Source of the DNA: Chryseobacterium vrystaatense
GTDB lineage: Bacteria > Bacteroidota > Bacteroidia > Flavobacteriales > Weeksellaceae
DNA length: 64,000 nt
NCBI RefSeq assembly: GCF_000737765.1
Contig: NZ_JPRI01000012.1
Coordinates: forward strand, 186,001-250,000
Direction: 5' to 3'
Part shown: piece by piece, positions 26,754-35,289 of the stretch
How positions within the stretch are numbered: position 1 is the first letter of the stretch
Layout: every line of letters begins with the position of its first letter
Notes under the pieces: generated by a model
Databases searched by the model: none
What the model was told of the DNA's origin: nothing
Seen by the model: only the letters and a program-made list of their open reading frames with translations
Position numbers and translations under genes: made by a program

Positions 26754-27676
26754 ACGATCTGTAATTTTCGGTAATCATTGAATGCCCTGATCAGGTCTTC
26801 ATACTGGTCTGTATTTTTATGATCTGAACTCAGTTTCTGTAAAGCATCCCAAACACTGGTATCTTCAACAAATTTAAATTCATCATATTGATTTTCTGAA
26901 TTGAGAAAAGGACCTGCATCCTTCAAAGTTGCTATCTTATATTCCAGAAGCAGACGGTTTTCAGCAAAAAATCCACTGACGAAACTGTTCTCAGGACGAT
27001 AAAGCATTTCTTTGGGAGTTCCCGTCTGAATAATTTTTCCTTTATCCATTAAACAAATCCTGTGTCCCAATTCAAAAGCTTCCTGTACATCATGCGTAAC
27101 CAGTATAATGGTTTTATTTTTAAGTTCTTCCAACGACTTAAATTCAGAATGAATATCCGCTTTTGTAATATTATCCAGTGCTCCGAAAGGCTCATCCATC
27201 AGCAAAACGGGCGTATTGGCGATCAAAGCTCTTGCGATTCCTACCCTTTGCTGCTGGCCTCCGCTCAGTTCATTGGGAAACCGGGAAAGAATATCTTCGG
27301 CAAGATGGAGTTTATCCAGGAGTTCTTCTGTTCTTTTTTCTGTTTTTTTCCGGTCCCATTTCAAAAGTTCGGGAACGACGGCAATATTCTGTTTAATAGT
27401 GTAATGAGGGAATAACCCAGCATGCTGCATCACAAAACCTATTCCCATACGGAGCTGTTCGGCCTTTTGATCACGGATATTTTTACCATCAATTAAAATA
27501 TTTCCGGAATCTGCTTCTATAAGACGGTTGATCATTTTAAGCGTCGTTGTTTTGCCACAACCGCTCGTTCCGAGAAGGACCAGAATTTCCTGATCATAAG
27601 CCTGAAATGAAATATGATCAACTGCAGGTTTTCCGTTAAAGTTCTTTGAAACTGATTCTACTGTAATCATAGGCAA
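26750..27676 (-). CDS. ABC transporter ATP-binding subunit, EgtV/OpuCA-like
   Basis: A 308-residue ATPase with Walker A GTSGCGKTTT, Q-loop GFVMQHAGLFPH, signature LSGGQQQRVGIARAL, Walker B VLLMDEPFGALD and H-loop VTHDVQEAFELG. The C-terminal ~65 residues are shorter than the paired CBS domains of osmoregulated OpuCA or ProV proteins, so control by ionic strength through CBS domains is unlikely. The stop overlaps the permease start by 4 bp (ATGA), and the start is 3 bp after egtB. It powers the fused permease encoded next. Confidence 0.92.
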   Translation of the reverse strand: MPMITVESVSKNFNGKPAVDHISFQAYDQEILVLLGTSGCGKTTTLKMINRLIEADSGNILIDGKNIRDQKAEQLRMGIGFVMQHAGLFPHYTIKQNIAVVPELLKWDRKKTEKRTEELLDKLHLAEDILSRFPNELSGGQQQRVGIARALIANTPVLLMDEPFGALDNITKADIHSEFKSLEELKNKTIILVTHDVQEAFELGHRICLMDKGKIIQTGTPKEMLYRPENSFVSGFFAENRLLLEYKIATLKDAGPFLNSENQYDEFKFVEDTSVWDALQKLSSDHKNTDQYEDLIRAFNDYRKLQIV

Positions 27677-27679
27677 AAA

Positions 27680-28852
27680 TTATCGGGCAAGTCTGATTCC
27701 GGTAAACTGCCACTTAAGGCCTGTCTGAAAGAAATTACGGTATGTATTTCTGCTGTGGCCCGGAGGTGTGGCATCAGAAGCACCCCTCAAAACCATTTGA
27801 TTGACCATGAATTTTCCGTTATACTCTCCTACTGCACCTGCTTCTTTTTTAAAGCCGGGATACGGTAAATAAGCGGAATTGGTCCATTCCCAGCGATTTC
27901 CCCAGTCGAAATGAGCAGATGCAGTTTCCCATTCAGCTTCAGTGGGCAGGCGCATCCCTTTCCAGGATGCAAAAGCAGAGGCTTCATAAAAGTTGATGTG
28001 GCAGACCTCATCATCCTGATCAATTTCCTGTAAACCGTTTAAGGTATAATTCATCCATTTTCCATCTATATAATGCCAGTAGAGAGGAGATTCTGCATGG
28101 TTTTGTTTTACCCAATCCCAACCTTCGGCATGCCAGTGTTTAAAATCAGTATAGCCTCCAGCTTCCATAAATTCAAGATATTCTCTGTTGGTGACCAACT
28201 GATCTGATATTTCAAATTCATTAAGATATACTTTGTGTCTTCCCAATTCATTATCAAAACAGAAGCCTTTTCCATCAAAACCAATGTCATAAACTCCTTC
28301 CGAAAACTTTATCATTCCGGCAGCTGTATTTTTTTTTCTTTTGAAAGAAGTCTCTTTTTTATAGGCTGGAAAAAGTGGATTATGTCCTAAAATATATTTA
28401 ATATCCGTGATCAGTAACTCCTGATGCTGCTGTTCATGGTTGAGCCCCAGTTCCAGAAGCGGTTCAACGGCCTCATTCAAAAAACTGCTTTCTAGAAAAG
28501 CTTTCATATGCTCATCGACATATTCCCGGTACCTATAAATGTCGGAAACGGAAGGGCGGCTCAGATTTCCCCGGTCAGTACGGATTACTCTCGCCCCGAT
28601 CGTTTCGTAATAGCTGTTAAAAACAAAATTATATTGTGGATCAAAGACTTTATAATCAGGAAAATTGGGAACCAGAATAAAGGTTTCAAAAAACCAGGTG
28701 GTATGTCCGAGATGCCATTTCGGAGGACTTACATCCACAATAGGCTGTACCACATAATCTTCAATTTCTAAAGGGGCACATATTTCTTCAGAATACTTTC
28801 GGATATTGATGTATTTTTTTACTAAATCTGATGTTGCAATTTCTGGTGTCAT
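27680..28852 (-). CDS. egtB: EgtB-type ergothioneine sulfoxide synthase
   Basis: A 390-residue non-heme iron enzyme with two domains. The N-terminal DinB-like domain carries the iron ligands: WHLGHTTWFFETF and HEQQHQE (an HxxxH motif). The C-terminal FGE-sulfatase domain has RLPTEAEWETA, WEWTNSAYLPYPGF, VLRGAS and RNTYRNFF, with GIRLAR at the end. EgtB joins a cysteine thiol donor to trimethylhistidine (hercynine) to give a sulfoxide. The fused methyltransferase of OvoA is absent and egtD lies next door, so ergothioneine rather than ovothiol is expected. No egtA, egtC or egtE gene is nearby. Confidence 0.87.
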   Translation of the reverse strand: MTPEIATSDLVKKYINIRKYSEEICAPLEIEDYVVQPIVDVSPPKWHLGHTTWFFETFILVPNFPDYKVFDPQYNFVFNSYYETIGARVIRTDRGNLSRPSVSDIYRYREYVDEHMKAFLESSFLNEAVEPLLELGLNHEQQHQELLITDIKYILGHNPLFPAYKKETSFKRKKNTAAGMIKFSEGVYDIGFDGKGFCFDNELGRHKVYLNEFEISDQLVTNREYLEFMEAGGYTDFKHWHAEGWDWVKQNHAESPLYWHYIDGKWMNYTLNGLQEIDQDDEVCHINFYEASAFASWKGMRLPTEAEWETASAHFDWGNRWEWTNSAYLPYPGFKKEAGAVGEYNGKFMVNQMVLRGASDATPPGHSRNTYRNFFQTGLKWQFTGIRLAR

Positions 28853-28884
28853 GTTCTTTAGTTTTAATAAGTTACTTTAGAATC

Positions 28885-28956
28885 TTCATTTTTCATTATT
28901 CACTCTTCATTATTCATTTTTCATTTTTCATTATTCATTATTCACTATTCATTATT
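28885..28956. repeat. Low-complexity TTCATTATTCA-type repeat tract
   Basis: About 70 bp of near-tandem units (TTCATTTTTCATTATTCA and variants) in the 99-bp gap between egtB and egtD. The unit varies by a few bases. Confidence 0.8.
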
Positions 28957-29941
28957 TATTACTTACCTGCCAAACAGCATCTACAAACCATTTTTTAGAA
29001 TCCCTGATTTCTCCTACTGTTTCAAAACCTGATTTTGTTCTCAATTCCTCTATTTTTTCAGCGGAAAATTTTTGTGAAATTTCCATATCAATCAGTTCAT
29101 TTTCTTTAAATGAAATGCTGTGATCTTCAATAAGGACTTTCTGATCTTTAAGACTTACCAGATAACTCTTACAGGCTCCGGTTATGGGATCATAAGTCTG
29201 ATAATGCCTGAACTGTTCCAGGTCAAAATCTGCATGCAGTTCTCTGTTGATACGCGTCAGAAGATTAAGATTAAATCTTGCTGTAATTCCATTAGGATCA
29301 TTATAAGCATTTAAAATAGTATGTGGATTTTTCTTGAGATCAAAACCTATCAGGATTCGGTCTCCGGATACCAGATTACTGTTGAGATCAGCGCAGAAAT
29401 TTTCAGCTTCACCGATATCCATATTGCCAATATTACTTCCCAAAAACAATATCACTTTCCTTCTGTCCGAAAGTGATGCTGCCTTGTGAAGCATTTCGAA
29501 ATATTCGCCTTCCAAAGAAACAATATCAAGATCAGGGAGCTCTTTATTTAGTTTTTCATGTAAGACAGAAAGAATGTTGCCTGAAATATCTATGGGCATA
29601 TAGGTAAATTTAATTCCTTTTTCAACAAGGTATCTCAGCAAGAATGTTGATTTCATTGCATCTCCTGCACCCAATTCAATTAAATCGAACGGTTCTTTTT
29701 CTGAAGTGATAAGACGGGCAAGATCTGCCGTTTTATTTTTGAAGATATCCAGTTCGCATTGGGTGAGATAGTATTCCGGCATGGCCATAATTTCCTGAAA
29801 AATCCGGTCGCCTGTTTTGTCATAAAAATATTTTGAAGATAACTTTTTGGGATTGGCTGTTAAGCCTTCCAGAACATCCTGACGGAAACCGTCAGTCTGA
29901 GTATTTCCTACCTTAGAATGTGCGTTTAACTGTAAATTCAT
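28952..29941 (-). CDS. egtD: L-histidine N-alpha-methyltransferase EgtD
   Basis: A 329-residue SAM-dependent methyltransferase. EgtD-family motifs are seen: LSSKYFYDKTGDRIFQEI and MPEYYLTQCE near the N-terminus, the SAM loop ELGAGDAMKS, FLGSNIGNM, GFDLKKNPHTILNAYND and FNLNLLTRINREL. It trimethylates histidine to hercynine, the first step of ergothioneine synthesis. It is the first gene of the egtD-egtB-ATPase-permease operon; the repeat tract separates it from egtB. Confidence 0.92.
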   Translation of the reverse strand: MNLQLNAHSKVGNTQTDGFRQDVLEGLTANPKKLSSKYFYDKTGDRIFQEIMAMPEYYLTQCELDIFKNKTADLARLITSEKEPFDLIELGAGDAMKSTFLLRYLVEKGIKFTYMPIDISGNILSVLHEKLNKELPDLDIVSLEGEYFEMLHKAASLSDRRKVILFLGSNIGNMDIGEAENFCADLNSNLVSGDRILIGFDLKKNPHTILNAYNDPNGITARFNLNLLTRINRELHADFDLEQFRHYQTYDPITGACKSYLVSLKDQKVLIEDHSISFKENELIDMEISQKFSAEKIEELRTKSGFETVGEIRDSKKWFVDAVWQVSNK

Positions 29942-30370
29942 ATGCTTTTAAATTGTGTGGTTTTTTATTAACTACAACTATCTTGCCGCATCAATATTGA
30001 ATTCCCTCTTGCATTTATCTATCTAAATATAAGTAATTTTAGTTTGTAGGGTATAAATTTCTGAGGTGATTGCAGAATATGTGGTACATTTTTTAGCCCC
30101 TGATTTCAATACTGCTTTATTTAACTCTATCTGACCCATTACATATTTTCGAATGCGTTGAAAATAAAGATTATATTTGCGGCAGCTAATACCATACATT
30201 TAACCATGAAAAAGTTCTCCGTAATTCTGCTCACCATACTTCATTCAGAATTTGTTTTATTGATCTGATTCTTGGTAAATCTGGAATTCAACAGGAGTTC
30301 CTGATCCATCAGAAATATTCGTTTCGCCTATTTATCCTTTAATTAATTACCGTTAGAAAATCTATAAAAA
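29942..30370. other. 429-bp intergenic region with a possible gene remnant
   Basis: This is the divergent spacer between egtD and a serine hydrolase gene. It holds the TATATTTG box at 30172-30179 and the short ORF at 30206-30268. Nothing else is recognised. Confidence 0.6.
30206..30268 (+). pseudogene. Remnant: signal-peptide-like 20-residue ORF
   Basis: ATG at 30206 encodes MKKFSVILLTILHSEFVLLI and then a stop. It looks like the start of an exported protein whose body is lost. A perfect TAnnTTTG box (30172-30179) lies at a suitable distance upstream, but no -33 element is seen. Confidence 0.25.
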
Positions 30371-31426
30371 ATGCTGAAATCCGCTTTAATTTTATGTTGG
30401 TCATGTTGTACCCTTTTTTGTTTTAGTCAAAAGAAAAAAAACTCAAAATCTGATGTACAACAAGAAGTTAATCAAATCGATAAACTAATAAAATCTGCTT
30501 ATGAAGCTGGCGAATTTAATGGTAATGTACTTGTCTCGAAGAATGATAAAATAATTTACAAAGCTTCATTTGGATTTGCTGATGCCTCAAAGACAATTCA
30601 GTTAACAGATCAATACAGATTTCATTTAGGCTCTATTACTAAAGAGTTTAGTGCTGCTGCTTTACTGCAGCTGGAAGAACAGGGAAAACTGAAACTGTCT
30701 GATCCTGTTTCTAAATTCATTCCTGAACTTAATGACTGGGCTCATGAAGTTACCATCAGGAATCTGTTACAATACACAAGTGGAATTCCTAACGTCAATT
30801 GGAAGAGTATTAAAAATGATAAAGATATTTTTAACGGCTTGATGCTGGTCGATCAGTTATCTTTTAAACCGGGTGCTGATTATGATTACAACAATAGCAA
30901 TCTTTTTCTGAGGCAATTTATAATAGAACGAATTACAGGGGTTCCTTTTAAAAATTATGTCGAAAAATTTATATTCCAGCCTTTGGCAATGAACTCTTCG
31001 CTGATGACTCCGCTTGACAGCGAAAAAAATGTGGCTCAGGGGTTTAATAATCAATCTGTACCGGATCGAGCGGAATTACCAATTACAGGCGGAACCTATA
31101 CAACAACTTTTGATTTGTTGAAATGGGCCGGCAGCCTGCATTCCGATAAAGTGGTCAGTAAAAATTCTCTTTATGAATTGGGTCAACGTTTTAATATTAC
31201 AGACAGCCAGTCTGCCTTAGGAAGTGCAAAGTTTGAAAATAAAAAGTTAAAAGAACATTCTCACGATGGCAGAGCGGGAAACTTTGAAGCCCTCCTGTAT
31301 TCAGATATAGAAACGAAAGTAACCATCATTTTACTGAGCAATAACTACCACGGAAAACTCTTTGAAATTTCAGAGGCTATAAACGCGATTTTAAAAAACG
31401 AAAAATTTAAAATTCCACAAAAATAA
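30371..31426 (+). CDS. Serine hydrolase, beta-lactamase/PBP-like family
   Basis: A 351-residue exported protein with class C beta-lactamase-like motifs: HLGSITKEF (SxxK, Ser88 and Lys91), YDYNNSNLFL in the YxN position, and HDGRAGNFEAL in the KTG-like position. Such proteins include esterases, D-aminopeptidases and carboxypeptidases; true beta-lactamase activity is not implied. It stands alone between the ergothioneine operon and a convergent acetyltransferase. Confidence 0.85.
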   Translation: MLKSALILCWSCCTLFCFSQKKKNSKSDVQQEVNQIDKLIKSAYEAGEFNGNVLVSKNDKIIYKASFGFADASKTIQLTDQYRFHLGSITKEFSAAALLQLEEQGKLKLSDPVSKFIPELNDWAHEVTIRNLLQYTSGIPNVNWKSIKNDKDIFNGLMLVDQLSFKPGADYDYNNSNLFLRQFIIERITGVPFKNYVEKFIFQPLAMNSSLMTPLDSEKNVAQGFNNQSVPDRAELPITGGTYTTTFDLLKWAGSLHSDKVVSKNSLYELGQRFNITDSQSALGSAKFENKKLKEHSHDGRAGNFEALLYSDIETKVTIILLSNNYHGKLFEISEAINAILKNEKFKIPQK

Positions 31427-31454
31427 GGAGTCTTATCCTTACGAGATCACAACA

Positions 31455-31961
31455 TTACAGGTCATTATTTTTTCTCCATTCATATTCGATCTCGTCATCT
31501 GATACATCTGCGGTTTTTACAAAGCCCAGTCTTTCAAGCAGCTTAATAGCAGGACCATTTTGAAGGCTTGTTGCTGCCCATATGCGCTTCAGCCCCATTG
31601 TATGAAGTCCAAAATCAATAGCCAGGGACATTCCGGCGGTCATATATCCTTTACCGTAATGTTGAGGTAATAAGACACATCCCAGCTCTCCTTCTCCTTT
31701 ATCCAATCCCCGGTAATATCCACAGGTCCCCACCATCCTATTGGTTTCATTATCTACAATTCCCCAGTGAATAGAATTTCCATCTAAACAGTCCTGATTG
31801 ATTCTTGCCTGCATTTCTGCTGCCTGATGAACATTCTCTGCCCGAACGGCATCGTAAAACGAAATTTCAATAAGGTCCGGAATATCATTATCCGTAATCT
31901 GACGTAATGATACTCTGCTGCCTGTGACATTTGGAAAATCGTTGAACTGAAATTGTTTCAT
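31455..31961 (-). CDS. GNAT family N-acetyltransferase, RimJ/RimL-like
   Basis: A 168-residue cytoplasmic protein. The acetyl-CoA-binding region reads GELGCVLLPQHYGKGYMTAG and the C-terminal fold AATSLQNGPAIKLLERLGF is typical of RimJ/RimL-type GNATs, which acetylate protein N-termini or small molecules. Convergent with the serine hydrolase gene, 28 bp apart. The substrate is unknown. Confidence 0.88.
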   Translation of the reverse strand: MKQFQFNDFPNVTGSRVSLRQITDNDIPDLIEISFYDAVRAENVHQAAEMQARINQDCLDGNSIHWGIVDNETNRMVGTCGYYRGLDKGEGELGCVLLPQHYGKGYMTAGMSLAIDFGLHTMGLKRIWAATSLQNGPAIKLLERLGFVKTADVSDDEIEYEWRKNNDL

Positions 31962-32078
31962 GATGTAAAATTGTATTAGTTTTGAAGGTGAGCATCATCA
32001 TTAAATAAAGTTGCTTCAATGAACTCTATGACTTATGACCCGTTAAAAATACCATTAATTTTAATATAAGAATAAAAA

Positions 32079-32519
32079 ATGCCATTCAATCCCTCTCTGC
32101 TCACTGAAAGACTAAAGAACCGAGACTTTGATTTTCTTATATCCAAGAAAGATATGACTGAAACTATTTTTAATAAGGATGAAATTATTTTCAGGTTGAT
32201 TAAAGTACAGAAAAGTGAGATCCCTGATTTTACATCATTTGTTATTGCAGCAATGGGAGCTTCGGGATCAGATGAATGGGAAATGCAAAACTCCAGTTTT
32301 ATGGGAACAGATGAAACATCAATGCTTGAAAAAATTTCCGTGTTTCAGATCTACTGGAAGCTTCATTTAGCTATTGAAACTTATATAGAAGGAAATATTC
32401 AGTATATCTATGAAGTAGATACTGATCCCTCTAAAAAAGATAATGGCAGTGAGATAAGTTATATTATTGAAACAGCGGATTCGTTTATCTATTTTTTCAC
32501 CAGTCATTTTTATTATTAA
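32079..32519 (+). CDS. Hypothetical protein, 146 residues
   Basis: No signal peptide or recognised domain. It is rich in aromatic and acidic residues (SGSDEWEMQNSSFMG, FQIYWKLHLAIETYI) and may be a small alpha/beta protein. It is preceded by an A-rich leader and read convergently with the cytochrome c peroxidase gene. Function unknown. Confidence 0.6.
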   Translation: MPFNPSLLTERLKNRDFDFLISKKDMTETIFNKDEIIFRLIKVQKSEIPDFTSFVIAAMGASGSDEWEMQNSSFMGTDETSMLEKISVFQIYWKLHLAIETYIEGNIQYIYEVDTDPSKKDNGSEISYIIETADSFIYFFTSHFYY

Positions 32520-32543
32520 TGACTGAAGGAATGATTAATACAA

Positions 32544-32579
32544 TAAAAAAACCTTATAGATCTTCAGAATCTATAAGGT
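32544..32579 (-). terminator. Terminator of the TonB/peroxidase cluster
   Basis: A perfect 11-bp stem (32551-32561 with 32569-32579) with a 7-nt loop has a T-run on the minus-strand side (32550-32544). It fits termination of the minus-strand cluster. Confidence 0.7.
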
Positions 32580-32623
32580 CTATAATGATACATTAACGTA
32601 GAATATAATTCTTTGACAGCGTT

Positions 32624-33760
32624 TTATTTCCTTGGAATTTCCGGGCGGGGCATTTTATAATAACTTCCCGACATACTCTTCAGAAAAGCAACAATGGCAT
32701 CTATTTCCTGCTCATTGAGTTTCAATGGTTTCATCAGGGGGTCGGTGACCGGAAAATTGGGATCAGCTTTCTTCTCCTCCGGACTTGGATTGATCATCTG
32801 CATTCCGCTGTTGTATAAACTGACAACCCCATGAAGATCATCCATCAATCCATTGTGCATCCATGGAGCGGTATATTCCAGATCCCGCAAAGATGGCGTT
32901 TTAAATTTCCCTACATCTCCTGTTTTCTTCGTGATATTATACAGCCCAAGATCTTCATATTCTCTTTTGTAATAGGTAAGACCAATATTGTGAAATGATT
33001 CGTCGGTGAGATTTTTCCCGTTATGACAGTTCATGCATCTTGCTTTGGTACGGAATAAATGCATTCCGTAAATTTCTTTATCACTTAATGCTTTATGATC
33101 GCCTTTTATAAATTTATCAAGCCGGCTGGGTTGGCTTCTGATGGTTTTCTGAAATACCGCCAAAGCCTTAGCGATCTGATCGAAAGTAATTTTATCAGTC
33201 CGATAAACGTCTTTAAAAAGCTTTCTGTATTCTGTCACTTTGGATAGTTTTCCCGCAAGCTTTTCCGGTTTCATATTCATCTCATTGTGTGCAGAGATAG
33301 GTCCTATCAGCTGTTCTTCGAGAGTTTTTGCTCTTCCGTCCCAGAAATAGGATGATCTGTCTGCAATATTAAAGAGTGACTGCGTATTTCTCTTACCCTG
33401 CAAATGGTCATTACCCAGTGCAACCTCCTGACGGTCTGCCCATCCCAGTTCGGGATTGTGACAGCTGCTGCAAGAAATCTGACTGGATGCAGACAGTTTA
33501 GGATCGAAAAACAGTTTCTTTCCCAACATCACTTCCGGAAGTTCCTGTGTATCGTAATAATTGGAATCCCATTCTATCGCTTCAAATTCCTTCCAGCTTA
33601 CGTCTGCATCTATAGAAGGTGCAGGCCAGTGCTGTATTGGCTTTTTGTACTGTTCTACCACTTCTCCGTAATCTATGCGGTATTGCTGCATGGTATTCTG
33701 CATGAAAAGGAAAACAATAGCTCCTATCAGCAAAATGACTTTAAATCCTGACAACTTCAT
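32624..33760 (-). CDS. Di-heme cytochrome c peroxidase (MauG/CcpA family)
   Basis: A 378-residue protein with an N-terminal membrane anchor or signal (ILLIGAIVFLFM). Two c-type heme sites are seen: CSSCH (Cys97 to His101) and CMNCH in the second half, each with the usual surroundings (LFFDPKLSASSQISC; LYNSGM). It is in the periplasm and probably reduces hydrogen peroxide or modifies a partner. It is the last gene of the TonB/DUF4876/DUF6850 cluster, which suggests a link with metal or heme uptake. Confidence 0.9.
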   Translation of the reverse strand: MKLSGFKVILLIGAIVFLFMQNTMQQYRIDYGEVVEQYKKPIQHWPAPSIDADVSWKEFEAIEWDSNYYDTQELPEVMLGKKLFFDPKLSASSQISCSSCHNPELGWADRQEVALGNDHLQGKRNTQSLFNIADRSSYFWDGRAKTLEEQLIGPISAHNEMNMKPEKLAGKLSKVTEYRKLFKDVYRTDKITFDQIAKALAVFQKTIRSQPSRLDKFIKGDHKALSDKEIYGMHLFRTKARCMNCHNGKNLTDESFHNIGLTYYKREYEDLGLYNITKKTGDVGKFKTPSLRDLEYTAPWMHNGLMDDLHGVVSLYNSGMQMINPSPEEKKADPNFPVTDPLMKPLKLNEQEIDAIVAFLKSMSGSYYKMPRPEIPRK

Positions 33761-33773
33761 GATCTTTCTGTGT

Positions 33774-35288
33774 TTAAAAAATAGCGCCTATCGTGGCAGC
33801 AAATAAAGTATTGTTCCCATTTTGAAAATTACTGTACATGATCTTTGCTCCTGCAAAAGCATTCTTAATGACAGGAAGACTGAAATGAAAATTAACATCC
33901 ACCCTGGCCTGCCAGAAATCTGATGACTGAAAGGCATAATTCTCCTGAAGCATTTGGTTGACCGCCGGCTTTCCGGAGTTGTTGAAAAGTGCATTTTTCT
34001 TATACACATCTGTTACGGAAAGTCCCAGAGAGACAGAAAGAGCCAGGTCACGGCTAAAGGTTTTCAGCCACCGGTAATCGGCACCATACACCATTCTGTT
34101 GAGCTCAACAACAGATCGGGGATTGCTGTATTTTTCTGTTTCCTGAATCCATCCGAAGAAGGGAGTCAGAGAGGATTTTACACCGGCATTTTCTGTCTGC
34201 AAGAGTCCTTTGATGATGGCATTCGTAATCTTGTGATTGTACCGTTCCACCGTTCCAATCTGGATATAATTCCTGGAGTTTTCATTCAGGAAAAGATTTT
34301 CGGTTCCTTTCCGTTCTGTAATGCTTCCGTCAGCAAAAATTCCCCAGACCAGTTTTCCGGTGTCAAAAAGTTTACCCAGTGACAAATTCATTCGCTGTTC
34401 ATCAATTTTTGAGGCATTAAGATCTGTGTATTCAGTCAGTAATTTATCGAGAATGAGTTTTTTTAATCCTACATTAAGATACCAGTTTCTGTTGTTTGCT
34501 TCAAATATCTGTAAACCTCCTCCATACGACCAGCCTTCATAATAGGCCTGACGGAGCTTTCCGGACAGAAGTTCATTATAATTCCCCATTCCGCTCATAT
34601 TATAGATGGTGGGAAAGCCCTGGTTGCTGACAAAGCTCAGATCATGTTTCTGGGTGTATTTTTCTCCCTCCGCATAGGCTCCTATTCTAAATTTCTCAAA
34701 CATCAGCTTATTGGCGCCCACTGTCAAAGAGAAATTAGCTGAGGTATTTTTGGGTCGTGGATCTATATCCCGGTAACTTAAATTGGCTCTGTAACTTCCT
34801 GTAATCCCAACTGTATAAGAATTGATTGCTCTTGAATAACCTCCTGAGAAGCTGTAATTTTCAAATTTCATATCTCCTCCTACGCTGTCGGCTGCAACGT
34901 AAGGATAGATCAGATCATAATCAGCATTTTCGTTCCATACCATGTGTTTGGTTTTTCCCTGAGTATAGGAAGCACTTCCCCAGACGGTTGTTTTAGGATC
35001 CAGCATCTGCAGCGAATGCGCTTCCGCTCCCCAAAGATTCTTCCCTTTACCCTTCTGCTGAATTTCATTGGGGGTATCGGTATGTTCGGTCACAAGCTTA
35101 AAGGTTGTGATACTATACTTTCTGGCTCCATGCATATTGGCAGGATTGGAAGTAAGATTGTTTTTAAACAGCCTTTCATAGCTGTATTCTTCACGTACTT
35201 TTTCCATGATGGTGTCATTCACCTGAGCCTGGAATGCTGCACCTGTCAATGTTGTTAACAGAAAGAGTATGGAACGAAAATTTTTCAT
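33774..35288 (-). CDS. DUF6850 family outer-membrane beta-barrel protein
   Basis: A 504-residue exported protein (signal ending GAAFQAQ). It consists of alternating amphipathic strands (WGSASYTQGKTKHMVW, YTVGITGSYRANLSYRD, WYLNVGLKKLIL) and ends with Phe, as do outer-membrane beta-barrels. It lies 1 bp after the DUF4876 gene and 13 bp before the peroxidase gene, so it is in the same operon. No transport or enzymatic function is known to me. Confidence 0.75.
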   Translation of the reverse strand: MKNFRSILFLLTTLTGAAFQAQVNDTIMEKVREEYSYERLFKNNLTSNPANMHGARKYSITTFKLVTEHTDTPNEIQQKGKGKNLWGAEAHSLQMLDPKTTVWGSASYTQGKTKHMVWNENADYDLIYPYVAADSVGGDMKFENYSFSGGYSRAINSYTVGITGSYRANLSYRDIDPRPKNTSANFSLTVGANKLMFEKFRIGAYAEGEKYTQKHDLSFVSNQGFPTIYNMSGMGNYNELLSGKLRQAYYEGWSYGGGLQIFEANNRNWYLNVGLKKLILDKLLTEYTDLNASKIDEQRMNLSLGKLFDTGKLVWGIFADGSITERKGTENLFLNENSRNYIQIGTVERYNHKITNAIIKGLLQTENAGVKSSLTPFFGWIQETEKYSNPRSVVELNRMVYGADYRWLKTFSRDLALSVSLGLSVTDVYKKNALFNNSGKPAVNQMLQENYAFQSSDFWQARVDVNFHFSLPVIKNAFAGAKIMYSNFQNGNNTLFAATIGAIF

Positions 35289-35289
35289 T

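Noticed and set aside
27680..28852. OvoA (ovothiol synthase)
   Set aside because: OvoA carries a C-terminal methyltransferase domain and is much longer; a separate egtD gene is present.
28885..28956. CRISPR array
   Set aside because: The units are short, variable and without spacers; it is a low-complexity repeat.
30371..31426. True antibiotic-degrading beta-lactamase
   Set aside because: Motifs fit the broad serine hydrolase family; nothing specific to resistance enzymes is seen.
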